NCBI GenBank assembly: GCA_045124055.1
Contig: JBGVKZ010000012.1
Location: 1 to 63,592 of the forward strand
Origin: CALZKI01 sp045124055
GTDB lineage: Bacteria; Bacillota; Clostridia; Lachnospirales; Lachnospiraceae
Length of the DNA: 63,592 nt
Direction of reading: 5' to 3'
The translations under genes were made by a program, and so were the position numbers. The notes below the pieces were generated by a model. It saw nothing but the letters and a program-made list of their open reading frames with translations, did not search any database and was not told the DNA's origin. Shown here one piece after another: positions 45,058-55,400 of this stretch. Positions within the stretch are counted from its first letter, which is position 1; every line of letters starts with the position of its first letter.

Positions 45058-46443
45058 ATGGCAGCGACAAGACTAATTCCCCTTCATGTAAATAAGGGAA
45101 AAACAGTTGCAAGGTGCTTGGCTGACCGAGTGGATTATTCTCAGAATCCGGAGAAGACAGAGGATGGAAAATATATCAGTTCCTATGGCTGTAATCCGGA
45201 AACGGCAGATGAAGAATTCTTATTATCAAAGCGACAATACGTGCAGATAACCGGAAGGGAATCGAAGAAGGATGTCATTGCGTATCAAATAAGACAATCC
45301 TTTAAGCCGGGAGAAGTTACACCGGAGGAAGCGAACCAAATCGGTCATGAACTGGCGATGCGATTTACAAAAGGTGCACATGCTTTTATTGTTGCAACAC
45401 ATACGGATCAGAAGCATATTCATAATCATATCATATTTAATTCAACAACCCTGGACTGCACTCGTAAGTTCAGGGATTTTTATTTCTCCGGTATTGCACT
45501 TCGAAGAATCAGTGACTTGATTTGCTTAGAACATGGGCTATCTGTCATTAAACCAAAGGCATATCGTGACAGAGAAAAATATCAAGATGCACGTTTTACA
45601 AAGAGTAAACGCAAACAGATTCGTGAAGCAATTGATACGATTCTTTGGGAAGAGCTGAAGGACTTTGAGGACTTCTTAAAGAGAATGGAAAGAGAAGGAT
45701 TTTTCATTCGAAGAGAGAAGCAGTTAGCGATTTTGCTTGAAGGAAGTGCCCGTCCGATTCGATTCAAAAGTTTGGGAAAAGGATACATCGAAGAGGACAT
45801 CGTTAAGCGAATTCTTGGGGATGAATCCTTAGTTCCTAAGAGCAAATCATTTGCAGAGAGAATCAATTATTCACTCATTGATATTCAGAAAAAACTGCAA
45901 GAAGGCAAAGTCGGAGGCTATCAAAGATGGGCGAAAGTCTTTAACGTAAAGCAGACAGCTAAGACGATTTTATTCTTACAGGAGAGAGGCATTTATGATT
46001 ATGAATCTTTGAAACAGATAACGGATTCTGCAGCGGATAGAATGACAGAACTGGGTGCTTCCATTAAGGCAAAAGAGAAGCGACTTGGAGAAATCCGAGT
46101 ATTGAAAACGCACATCATTAATTATGCCAAGACAAGAGATGTGTATGTGGAATATCGCAAGTCCGGATATAGCAAAAAGTTCTTTGAAGCACATAGAGAA
46201 GAGCTGGCTCTTCATAAAGCTGCGAAGGAAGCTTTCACACAAAGTGGATTGGAGAAGCTACCGACTGTGAAGCAATTGAATCAGGAATTTTATGAGATAT
46301 TGCAAGCGAAGAAGGAAGAGTATGCCGAGTACCAGAAGCTTAAGGACGAGTTGCGTGAGTATCAGATAGCACGAAAGAATATGGAAATTGTATTAGATAT
46401 TCCTGTTATCGAAAGAGACAGGGACAAGGAGAGAAGCAGATAA
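45058..46443 (+). CDS. Relaxase/mobilisation nuclease (MobP/MobQ-like)
   Basis: 461 residues. The N-terminal ~200 residues form a relaxase domain: YGCNPETADEEF, then GHELAMRFTKGAHAFIVATHTDQKHIHNHIIFNS. The HxDxxHxHNH string is the histidine triad that binds the metal for nicking at oriT; an N-terminal Tyr would be the nucleophile. The C-terminal half is charged and helical. AGGAGG lies upstream. No coupling protein or type IV secretion gene is visible, so the rest of the element lies outside the window or transfer relies on a helper. Confidence 0.88.
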   Translation: MAATRLIPLHVNKGKTVARCLADRVDYSQNPEKTEDGKYISSYGCNPETADEEFLLSKRQYVQITGRESKKDVIAYQIRQSFKPGEVTPEEANQIGHELAMRFTKGAHAFIVATHTDQKHIHNHIIFNSTTLDCTRKFRDFYFSGIALRRISDLICLEHGLSVIKPKAYRDREKYQDARFTKSKRKQIREAIDTILWEELKDFEDFLKRMEREGFFIRREKQLAILLEGSARPIRFKSLGKGYIEEDIVKRILGDESLVPKSKSFAERINYSLIDIQKKLQEGKVGGYQRWAKVFNVKQTAKTILFLQERGIYDYESLKQITDSAADRMTELGASIKAKEKRLGEIRVLKTHIINYAKTRDVYVEYRKSGYSKKFFEAHREELALHKAAKEAFTQSGLEKLPTVKQLNQEFYEILQAKKEEYAEYQKLKDELREYQIARKNMEIVLDIPVIERDRDKERSR

Positions 46444-46460
46444 CAATGCTTCTCTTTTTT
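46431..46460 (+). terminator. Intrinsic terminator overlapping the relaxase stop codon
   Basis: GAGAAGC (46431-46437) pairs with GCTTCTC (46448-46454), followed by TTTTTT. The left arm encodes the last residues of the relaxase and the stop codon lies in the loop. Confidence 0.85.
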
Positions 46461-46512
46461 AGCGCAGATTTTCGAACTGTGCGTAGCTACTTTTGTAAAA
46501 AAGTATCCAGGA

Positions 46513-46572
46513 TTGGGTGGGAAACCCAACAAGCAAATTGCATCCGTTGGCCAACGATGCACTGCTTGCAAC
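46513..46572. repeat. Inverted repeats between relaxase and ssb (possible leader or oriT)
   Basis: TTGGGT/ACCCAA (46513-46529) and the palindrome CGTTGGCCAACG (46545-46556), flanked by GCAT/ATGC and further by TTGC/GCAA-type pairing, form two stems in a 165-base gap. The gap follows the relaxase terminator, so this is the ssb leader. Inverted repeats next to a relaxase gene also fit an oriT. Confidence 0.5.
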
Positions 46573-46608
46573 TAACAATTCATTTACAAAAAGATGGAGG
46601 AAAGATAC

Positions 46609-46998
46609 GTGAATAAAGTGATTTTGGTAGGAAGGACGACAAGAGATGTAGAAGTAAAACATGGTGATAATGAAAGTATATTTGCTAGGTTCACTCTTGC
46701 AGTAGACAGACGATTTAAGAAGTTGGAAGACGAGCAGACGGCAGATTTTATTAGTTGTGTTGCATTTGGAAAGACAGCAGAGTTTCTAGAGAAGTTCGGT
46801 AGAAAAGGTGTGAAGTTCATTGTGGAAGGACGCATTCAGACAGGAAGCTATACCAACAAGGATGGAGTAAAGGTTTATACCTCGGATGTAGTAGTGGAGC
46901 ATATGGAATTTGCAGAAAGTAAAGGAACAAGTGCTCCGGATGATGCAGCCTTTTTAGAGATACCGGAAGAGATGATTGCAGAGATGCCGTTTCGTTAA
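46609..46998 (+). CDS. ssb: Single-stranded DNA-binding protein (element-borne)
   Basis: About 129 residues. The OB fold is clear: NKVILVGRTTRDVE, ARFTLAVDRRF, DFISCVAFGKTAEFLEKFGRKG, VEGRIQTGSYTNKDG. The C-terminus EEMIAEMPFR approximates the acidic DxxPF tip that recruits partner proteins. The GTG at 46609 has GGAGG at 8 bases, better than the ATG at 46594 that overlaps the RBS. It probably protects transferred single strands, consistent with the relaxase upstream. Confidence 0.93.
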   Translation: MNKVILVGRTTRDVEVKHGDNESIFARFTLAVDRRFKKLEDEQTADFISCVAFGKTAEFLEKFGRKGVKFIVEGRIQTGSYTNKDGVKVYTSDVVVEHMEFAESKGTSAPDDAAFLEIPEEMIAEMPFR

Positions 46999-47014
46999 TT
47001 GGGGGGATATTTGT

Positions 47015-47833
47015 ATGTGGAATGAAGAACCAAGAGAAACGGAACTTGCATTTAAAGTTGCAGACAGAATCATTAGCATCCAAGAATGCGAAGAGGGATA
47101 TGATTATTCCATTATGGATGAAAACTACCGTGAGATAGATGGTGGTGTATATGATAATCCGGATGTGGATATCAGATATGCATTGCTTGATATTGTGGAT
47201 GATTTAGCGACGCATCCGGATACGAATGGAGCAAAGGGAAATATATCTTCGGATGCAAAGTGGGTGCAGCTTGATTATGATGAAGTATCGGAGCAAATGG
47301 ATTTTGCTAACCTGCCCGGACCGGAAGTGTTTATGAGCCGAGTTGTTATGGAATTCAAAGCAAAAACGGAAGAGTGTTTTCGTAAAATAGGCAACATGAA
47401 TGCTATGGATATTGAGGAATGTGTGGCAGAGTATGTGAGTGCCAAACTTTATGAAAATGATTTTGATGCGGAGATAATCGGCGTTGTAATATCCGGAAGC
47501 AGATGCAGAGGGTTAGAAGGTAAAAACTCTGATTTGGATGTGGTGGTACAGCTATCTGGTAATGAAAGAGAAGACGATTTGTTTAATCTTCTTCACGAGG
47601 ATAAATTCAGAATAGGTGGTGTTTTGGTAGATATCAATCCTATTACAGAATATAGAACCGGAACGCTGGAAGAGTATCTGCCAGGAGTGGAGAAGTATCT
47701 GGAAGAGAAAGCAATGCGGATGGAAAAGAAGCCATCTGTTACGGCAGATTTGCAATCGAAAAAGATGCAGGTGGCAGGAGAAAAGAAGAAGGAAGTGCAG
47801 CGTGAAGTGAAGAAAAGTGAGACGGTGATTTAG
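47015..47833 (+). CDS. LPD16-like domain fused to a nucleotidyltransferase domain
   Basis: About 272 residues. The N-terminal part (DRIISIQECEEGYDYSIMDENYREIDGGVYDNPDVDIRYA, residues ~15-60) resembles the large polyvalent protein-associated domain LPD16 of mobile elements. Residues ~155-215 hold a minimal nucleotidyltransferase: GVVISGSRCRGLEGKNSDLDVVVQ, with the GS...DxD motif and a third acidic residue in VLVDINPITEY. The C-terminus is a charged tail. The ATG at 47015 follows GGGGGG closely. Such domains modify or inactivate host or rival components; the substrate is unknown. Confidence 0.7.
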   Translation: MWNEEPRETELAFKVADRIISIQECEEGYDYSIMDENYREIDGGVYDNPDVDIRYALLDIVDDLATHPDTNGAKGNISSDAKWVQLDYDEVSEQMDFANLPGPEVFMSRVVMEFKAKTEECFRKIGNMNAMDIEECVAEYVSAKLYENDFDAEIIGVVISGSRCRGLEGKNSDLDVVVQLSGNEREDDLFNLLHEDKFRIGGVLVDINPITEYRTGTLEEYLPGVEKYLEEKAMRMEKKPSVTADLQSKKMQVAGEKKKEVQREVKKSETVI

Positions 47834-47843
47834 TGCCAGAAGG

Positions 47844-47886
47844 AGAACGGAGTTGAGGTGTAAGAGCCTTGGCTTCGTTCTTTTTT
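47844..47886 (+). terminator. Intrinsic terminator after the nucleotidyltransferase gene
   Basis: AGAACG...AG...AGG pairs with CCT...CT...CGTTCT in an interrupted stem, followed by TTTTTT (47881-47886). It closes the mobilisation module. Confidence 0.8.
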
Positions 47887-47955
47887 GTATTATTAAGATG
47901 AAAAAAGTATAGGAAAAAATAGGCAAATGAGTATTGCTATGGAAGTTGTTACGGA

Positions 47956-47984
47956 TTGAAACTATTCCGACCTTGGAATATAAT
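47956..47984 (+). promoter_or_regulatory. Promoter with an operator palindrome in its spacer
   Basis: TTGAAA (47956-47961), a 17-base spacer and TATAAT (47979-47984). The inverted repeat TATTCC-GACCTT-GGAATA (47963-47980) fills the spacer and the first two bases of the -10 box, a classical repressor position. It drives the HTH gene at 48022, which may be autoregulated. Confidence 0.75.
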
Positions 47985-48021
47985 AAGTATAAAGATAGTG
48001 GGAGAAATGGAGGGCTAATTT

Positions 48022-48201
48022 ATGGAATACTTAACAGCAGCTGAAGTCGCAAAAAAATGGAATGTTTCATCTCGTAGGGTTACTTTATTATGTAATGAAG
48101 GAAGAGTAGACGGTGCGATCAAGAAAGGTTTTATGTGGTTAATACCAGAGAGAGCCACTAAGCCTATTGACCCAAGAAAAACGAAGAAGATAGATAATTG
48201 A
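48022..48201 (+). CDS. Small helix-turn-helix DNA-binding protein
   Basis: A 59-residue protein: MEYLTAAEVAKKWNVSSRR, then VTLLCNEGRVDGAIKKG, then MWLIPERATKP. This is the MerR/excisionase-like winged helix found as short helix-turn-helix domain proteins in Lachnospiraceae elements. GGAGGG lies upstream. It is preceded by a terminator and an operator-bearing promoter and is followed by the MBL/protease pair. It could control that pair or act as an excision factor. Confidence 0.8.
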   Translation: MEYLTAAEVAKKWNVSSRRVTLLCNEGRVDGAIKKGFMWLIPERATKPIDPRKTKKIDN

Positions 48202-48218
48202 CAAAACACTATTTGGAG

Positions 48219-48279
48219 AGGTCAAGGTCAAGATTGGTATCTTACTATATGTTTGTAGCTAATGTAAATATGGTATATC
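48219..48279 (+). promoter_or_regulatory. Possible promoter and AGGTCA tandem repeat before the MBL/protease pair
   Basis: AGGTCA occurs twice in tandem at 48219-48230. An extended -10-like TGGTATATC lies at 48271-48279, about 28 bases before the start at 48307. The -35 is poor. It may be a regulated promoter for the two-gene unit, or that unit may be read through from the HTH gene. Confidence 0.25.
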
Positions 48280-48306
48280 TAAATATTAATGTTAGTAGGT
48301 GATTGT

Positions 48307-49467
48307 ATGTTTATTAATGATCGAATAATAATAAGATCTATTCCAGCTACTGCTGGCGATTGTTTTATTATCGAATTTATAAAAGAAGATTATTGTATAT
48401 TGGTAGATGGTGGCTATGGTGATACATATTATAAATACTTAAAAAAAGATTTGTTGGAGCTGGCATCACGTGGGATGCATATTAATTTATTGATAATTAC
48501 ACATATAGATAGTGACCATATTGGAGGGATTCAAGCCTTATTAAAAGAGAATGGTTTGGCTTCTCATCCCAATATCATTTGTATTGATGAAGTTTGGTAT
48601 AATGCATTTCCACATATGTATAGTGGGGAAAAACATAAGCAACCGATTCCGTATACCACGAAGGAAATTTTAAGAGGATATCTGGTAGCACATAATGAGA
48701 AATTAGATCAGAGGAATGGACAAAAAGACATCAGTGTTTCGCAGGGGAAAACAGTTGTGAAGTTATTGTTGGATAATGGATACAATTGGAATACAATGTG
48801 GTCTGGTAGTGCTGTATGTGTTAAAAATGGTGTGCATATACAGTTGAAAGAAAAAATACAGTGTACATTACTTAATCCGGGAGAAAAAGAACTACAGGAT
48901 TTAGCAAAGTTTTGGGTTTCTAAATTGAAAAGTACGATTAAGAATTTTGAAGTGTGCGATGATGATTTATATAGTGAAGCTTTTGAGAGTTATCTGATGA
49001 ATAGTAGTCATGAGCATGAAAACGTTAGAAAAGATATAGCATTTGAGAATGCAACAGATGGACAGTCGGGAGATTGGGAAAAATGGATAGATGCTTGGAG
49101 CGGACAAGTAGATGACAGTAGAACCAACAGATCTTCTATAGCATTTATGCTGGAGTACGAGGGAATAAAAATGGTTTTTCCGGGAGATGCGCCCACACAA
49201 TTATTTCAGGATAGATTACCAGAAGAGATTGACGTTGTGAAGCTTCCGCATCATGGTTCAGAAAAGAACATTAGTGCAGAATTTATAAGAGATACAAAAG
49301 TTTCAAATTATATTCTTTCCACAGATGGAAAACAGCATGGACATCCATCGAAACAGGTGATTGCAAACATTTTATATAGAGCACCTGGAGAACCTAAGTT
49401 GATAAAGAATTATGATCTCTCTGATTTGAAAGATATCGGAGTAATTATGGGGGATGAGCATGAGTAA
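48307..49467 (+). CDS. ComEC-type metallo-beta-lactamase-fold hydrolase of a two-gene conflict unit
   Basis: About 386 residues, cytosolic. The metal motif is THIDSDHIGG (His66, Asp68, Asp70, His71), with CILVDGG before it and FPGDAP, LPHHGSEKN and STDGKQHGHPS after it. This is the HxDxDH order of ComEC-like and defence-associated MBL proteins, often nucleases or cyclic-nucleotide hydrolases. An insertion of about 150 residues separates the metal motif from the C-terminal motifs. The ATG at 48307 follows AGGTGA. It overlaps the giant protease gene by 8 bases, so the two are made together. Confidence 0.75.
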   Translation: MFINDRIIIRSIPATAGDCFIIEFIKEDYCILVDGGYGDTYYKYLKKDLLELASRGMHINLLIITHIDSDHIGGIQALLKENGLASHPNIICIDEVWYNAFPHMYSGEKHKQPIPYTTKEILRGYLVAHNEKLDQRNGQKDISVSQGKTVVKLLLDNGYNWNTMWSGSAVCVKNGVHIQLKEKIQCTLLNPGEKELQDLAKFWVSKLKSTIKNFEVCDDDLYSEAFESYLMNSSHEHENVRKDIAFENATDGQSGDWEKWIDAWSGQVDDSRTNRSSIAFMLEYEGIKMVFPGDAPTQLFQDRLPEEIDVVKLPHHGSEKNISAEFIRDTKVSNYILSTDGKQHGHPSKQVIANILYRAPGEPKLIKNYDLSDLKDIGVIMGDEHE

Positions 49468-52400
49468 CAGATATATGGATATTGAGCGTATTGTTGCCAA
49501 AATTGAAGGAGAAAAGAGCGGAAATGCATTTCTGATTGATAATAGGAGAGTGGTTTCGGTTAAACATTGTTTATCGAACCTGACAGAAAAGGTGAAATTG
49601 GTATTTCCCAAGCTACAAGAGGGTGAAGTCATTGAGCGGGAAGCTGTAGTTTGTGATCAATTCGTAACATCAGAGGACAGATGGGTATTAATGGAGTTGG
49701 AAGATGAAATAGATGCTCCAAACATTACGATTGCTTCTATGTGCTTACAACCATTTGACGAGGTAAATGTGTATGGATATGACAGTAATTTCTTTGCAAT
49801 GGGTAAGTGGACGAGATTTCAATCGAGTGCAAGTATGATTTCAAATCCTGATTTAGTGCAAGATATGCTTTTTGACCCGGTAGATAGTCAGGAAAAGGAC
49901 TTCTCTGGATTGTCAGGTAGTCCTATAGTAAAAGGAAATTATATTATTGGAATTGTATCGCAAGAGACTTTGGAGAATACTCAAGCAATTAGTATTCATG
50001 GTATTAGTGTAAAGTCCAGTATAGATTTTTTTGAAAGATATGATATTGAGGTGGAAGAATTAACCGATGCCGGAGAGTACAACTTTGAAGTAAGCATGAG
50101 TATAGGAAATGAAAAGAAAAACGGTAAAGGTATTGCTATTGGTGGCGAGCAGGAAATTCAAAATAGGCTTCAAGGAATATATAAGGAAAAATTGACGGAC
50201 ATTGTTATACGACATCGAAGAGGAGATATTAATGGTGCGTGGGAGGCACTGAAGAAACAATTAGTAGAATTAGAGAAGGATATTTTGGTAAGTGATGAAA
50301 TAAAAGCAGAATATCATTACAGAATGGCATTGTGGCTTTTGGAAGACCGAGGGGACTTGGTAAAGGCAAGGAAACGTTACGAGAATGCCAAGGGACTGAA
50401 TGCTGAGTTGGATGATAGTATCTTCCAAGCATTGCTGGCGTTTAAAACTGGTGAGAAACAAAATATAGAAGAACTGTTAGAACCAGTAGATTCTACAGCG
50501 AAATTTAACGTGTATTTACAAATATGCATTAATACTCAGAAATATGAAAAAGCATATGATAAGTTCACAGAAATAGAACCAGTAAGTATTTTTGATGGCG
50601 GCACATATTACTTGCTTAGTATTTTAGAGATTTTGCTACGTAAGTTTGATGAAGCAGAAAAACACATTAATCAGGCAATTGAGATAGATAAAAAAGTTCC
50701 GTTTTATCATTTGATTAAGGGTATTATTTCATATTGGCGGGCAATCCCTGAAGATATGTTCTTGGCAGAGGATTTATATCCAGTTATGTTTGTAAATGGA
50801 TTGCTCCATTTTGATGGGGAACAGCAGAAATTGGTTAGACTGGCTGTAAATGATTATAGTCAGGCATATCGTTTGGCAGAGGCAGTTGAGAACAAAGAAC
50901 AGATGGACTTTATTTTGGGGGTATGGGTAAATACATTGTCTGTAGATAGTGCGTTTCAAAACGATATTCAAGAACCTCTGCAATTATTGAAAACAGGTAA
51001 TCCTTTTAGTGTGACTGCATTGTTGTATTCGTTGCAAAAGGGGCTTGTATTAGATGAAGTAGTAACTATTGATAATTTAGAGCAGCATGTAAAGAAAAGC
51101 AAAAATAAACTGGGACATGTGGTTGTTTTAGTGGAACTGTGTCTTTTAAAAGAGGAAAAAAAGCGTGCCAAGAGCTTTTTGCACGAGTATAAAGCCTTAT
51201 TTTTTAATGAGGAGCAATACGGACACTGGTATGAATCCATTATTAAGGTGGAAGAAGATAAGGATAAATTAAGAGAATATGAGAAAGAAATCGAAACGAA
51301 TGTAAATCTGGATGAAATACAACGTAAGCAGTTATTAGGTCTTTTTATGCAGTTGGACAGTGATCGAGATGAAGAACTGGAAATTCTGCTTAATGAGATT
51401 TATGGACAAACCGGAGCAAGAGTTGATTTATTGAATCTTATCTTCTTTTACAAAACAAGAAGAAAATGGATGAAGATGCAGGAGAGTGCAGAACTTCTGT
51501 TGAATAAATATGGAGATACCTTTGGAAGTATGTATAAGATACACAGTCTGATAGAACAGCAGGAGTATGATCAGGCATTAAGTGTGATAACGGAGGTAAA
51601 GGAGAAGGAAATTACTGGAACCGAAAATGAATTATTGCGAAATCAGATGCATGTTTATGAAAGAATGGGCAGATATGCGGAGGCGATAGATAGTGGTTGT
51701 GAATTATTAAAAAAGAAGCCAACTGCACAGAATATTCTTAATTTATCAAGTTTATATGCGCTAAATGGAGATGATAGTGCGGCATTAAGTACTCTGATTA
51801 AAGCAGAAGAATACGATGTGCTTACTATAAGCATTTGCCAGCGTATCAGTAGTTGTTATTTGACAAAAGATGATAGAAAAGCATGGGAGTATGCCAAGAA
51901 AGCAGTTAGACTTTCTGGAGAGCAACCAGAGATTATGTTATGGGCATCTAATATTGCTCACCGTGTAGGCAGAAGCGAGGAAGGTGGAGCTTTCTTACAT
52001 CGTGTTATGGTGGAATATCCTAATCAACAACTTCTTATGGTAAAAACTTTAGATGAAGTATTAGAAATACTCAGAGAATCTAGAGAAGAAGCTCAGAGAA
52101 ATTTGCAAATGTTGTATGATGGAGAATTGCCAAGTCATACATTTGTGGATGCTAATCGAAATCAGACATATGCAGAGTTTTTTTATGCACAATGGAATTA
52201 TGGAGATGTGGCACCGATGGAATTTGGTGCACATTACTATCAGGACGACCAGATTGATTTAGGTATGAGGAAGGTGGTTTTGGATTATTCTTCATGTTTG
52301 TTTTTACATGAAATACGTTTGTTGGAGTTGTTATGTGATGACATGGAGAGGATTTATATTGCGGGTGATTTATTTGGTATTATGTCAGAAGAAATACGCA

Positions 52401-55400
52401 ATATCCCAGAAACGCAACCAGATATTATTAACTCAAAATACCAATTAGTTCAGAAGTGTAAGAACGAGTATCATATTGAATTTGTAGAAGTAAAAAGGCC
52501 GGATTATGATTTAAGTGGGTTGGATGCAAAGCAGACGGTAGATGCAATCAATGCTTGCACGGCACAGTACCATAATGCGATATGGGTATCTGATGATAAA
52601 GATGAAGGGGCAATTCAGGAAAGTGAAGTTATAGTCGCTTTATATAGGAGTGGTAAAATTACACAGGAGACGTTTGAAAAATACAGAGTTGCAGAGAATA
52701 CTATCTGTGAAAAGAATGTGACAAAGTTATTACAAGATTCACCTAAATTGCTTATAAATGAATTAGTTATATCGAAGTGGGAAGAGTTTTCTATATTACC
52801 AACAATTGTGTCAAATTTTACTATTTTGGTGGAGGACTCTATGGTACAAAATGCAGAGCAAGGAATGGTGCAGTTGGAGAGTAAAAATCGTATATGTAAA
52901 CAAGTGGAACAATTAAAAGCAGTATTGCAGAAATATAATGAGAAGGGAAAAATCAATTTTGTTCCTGTGGAAGAGAGAGACAATTTTGTCTATTCCAATA
53001 TGTTAAAAACAGTAATGACTGCAGCGGAGAATAAAGGGATACCGCTTTGTATTGATGACAGAGTTGTTACAAGTTATTCATGCATAGGAAAAGCACCTAT
53101 CTATAATTCATTTGATTTAATGAAAATGATGTTATTGCAAAAGAGAATTACTTTGGAAAAATATGTCGAAATATGGAGAATAATAATAGATAAAAAGGTG
53201 CGATATGTGTTGCCGGATAATCGTATTTTATTACATGAATTGATACTTTCTGAAATAGATGAGAACAAGGGAATATTAAAAGAATCCGAAATGCTGCGTA
53301 AAATCAGACAATATGTAGTGGAAGCCTTATCTATGAGAAGTTCTTTAAGTACGAAGCAAGTGGCACATGTACATATTCCTGAGAGGGAGTATTTTATTTT
53401 CCGGTTGCAAAGTAATTCTAGTGAATTATTAAAATTGGTATGGATGTCGAAGATGGATTACACCCAAAAACGTATGGCATCAAACTGGATACTAAGACAT
53501 TATTCTCAGTTTGCATTTGATTTTAGCAATCAGGTAAATGATCGTGGACGGAAGGCTAGCCATGCGGTTCAATTGGCTGATTTTTTGATAGCAGGTATTC
53601 TGTTGACAAGTGATGAAATACGCGCAAAAGAGTACTATGAATGGTTGTATAAATGGATTGCGACATATTTAGGTCAGAATCCTGATATTAAAGAGAAAAT
53701 GCTTAATTATGCTAGAGAATTTATCGGTTCATTTTTAAGAGATAGTGCTAGAAGTAAGGATAAAAAGGAATGTGCGTTAATAAGGGAAATGTTTGCTTCA
53801 GGTATTTATTATATGCCGGAAGAATATCGTGAGCAAATACTTGAAGATAGTACCATATCGCAAGTGTTTCATTTAACGTATGCTCAGATTAGCGTTGTTT
53901 TGACCAAGGCAAGGCATATTCCTGCAGAGATGTTTAAAACATGGGAAAGCGAAGTCTTAGCCTTAAATGAGAAAGAGGTGCTTACTAAGTCATATGGTGA
54001 TATTACTTTTCAATTTTCATGGGAATATATCATACCAGCATTTACTGGGATTGTTGTGAAATGGAAAGAAGGAGCAGAGCTGTTTGAACGGCGAATGTTC
54101 TTGGATATGGGAGCACGTCTAAAACATGAAAGCAAGGTAGTACGTAAGAACGAGTTGCAACAAATAGTAAAGTACCTAGAGAATGTAGATTATGGTAAAG
54201 AAAATCTGGATCTATTAAATTCACATAAGTATGAAAAGGCTGCTGAAGAGATTTTAGCGTTGCTATTTCTGTCAAGAGACTTTGAACAGGTAAGAATAAA
54301 GAAGGGAATAGAAGAACGTTGGTTTTGTAATGAAGGTACGTGGAAGTATCTGTTACCATCGAATTCAGACTTCTTTAAGCAGTTATACAATTATGATGTG
54401 AGTAATACAGCGATAGTTGATTCAGTTGCAGTGTCATTGCCAATAGAGTTGGGAAAGACTCAAACATGCACTGTTGATAATCACAATCCAGTAAGGTTGT
54501 TGCACAAGCTTAGCTGGCTGTTAGAGTCAAGGGCAGATGATTCGACTGTTATGTCTTCGATTAGCGAGTTACTAAGTTATATTGAGAGTGCTGATGTGAA
54601 ATATGGGAAGGTATATATTCTTCTGTTAAAGAGTACTTGGATATTATTTAGTAATATAAGTGCTTATAATGAAGAAAAAATAGAAAATCTTCGAATGTGG
54701 GCATATATTTGGACCGACATGATGATGACAGAATTATGTGGGTTGGTAGGAGAAGGAAAGATAGATATAGATACTTTTATTACCGAGCTACAAGAAGACC
54801 TGGAGATTTCATATGAAACAGACGGGGTTTGGGATGATATAGAAGAGGAAGATATATTGTCACCATATTATATGAATCTCTACCGACTTTGTGTAACTGG
54901 TACTTTGTCATTATGTTGGTTGCACAAAGATAAAATACAACATATTTTAAAGGACATCTTAACTGTATTAGGTGAATGCTACAAGAATTGGTTGGGAACA
55001 GCTATACATGTTTGTGAATCAGAATTGTATCACAAAAGTGAAACTAATATGTATCAGTCTATATTTAATGAAAATGGATATGTGTTAATAGGACGTTTGG
55101 CTGAATTATGCGATAGTGACGATATCTTTCCGAATGTGGAAGCATATGGACTGGCAGAGAATCGCAGACAATATTTGTTGAATGAAATGCCAGAGAATCG
55201 AGTGCTAGAACATAGTGAGATGGTATACTTGGCTATAATATCCAAAGAGTGTCTACCAGAAGAAGATGCGAATCTAGTACAAAGGATAATAGAAAAACAA
55301 GTTATGGAGCAAGAGGTTGTTATTGAAGAAAACAGATACAACTTTTTGATTCGTGTTGTGAATAAATTATCTGCTGAATTTCAGGAGGAATTTGTGCAGC

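Noticed and set aside
45582..45866. Minus-strand open frames inside the relaxase, SSB and giant genes
   Set aside because: They have no RBS, no family resemblance and follow the codon structure of the real gene on the other strand.
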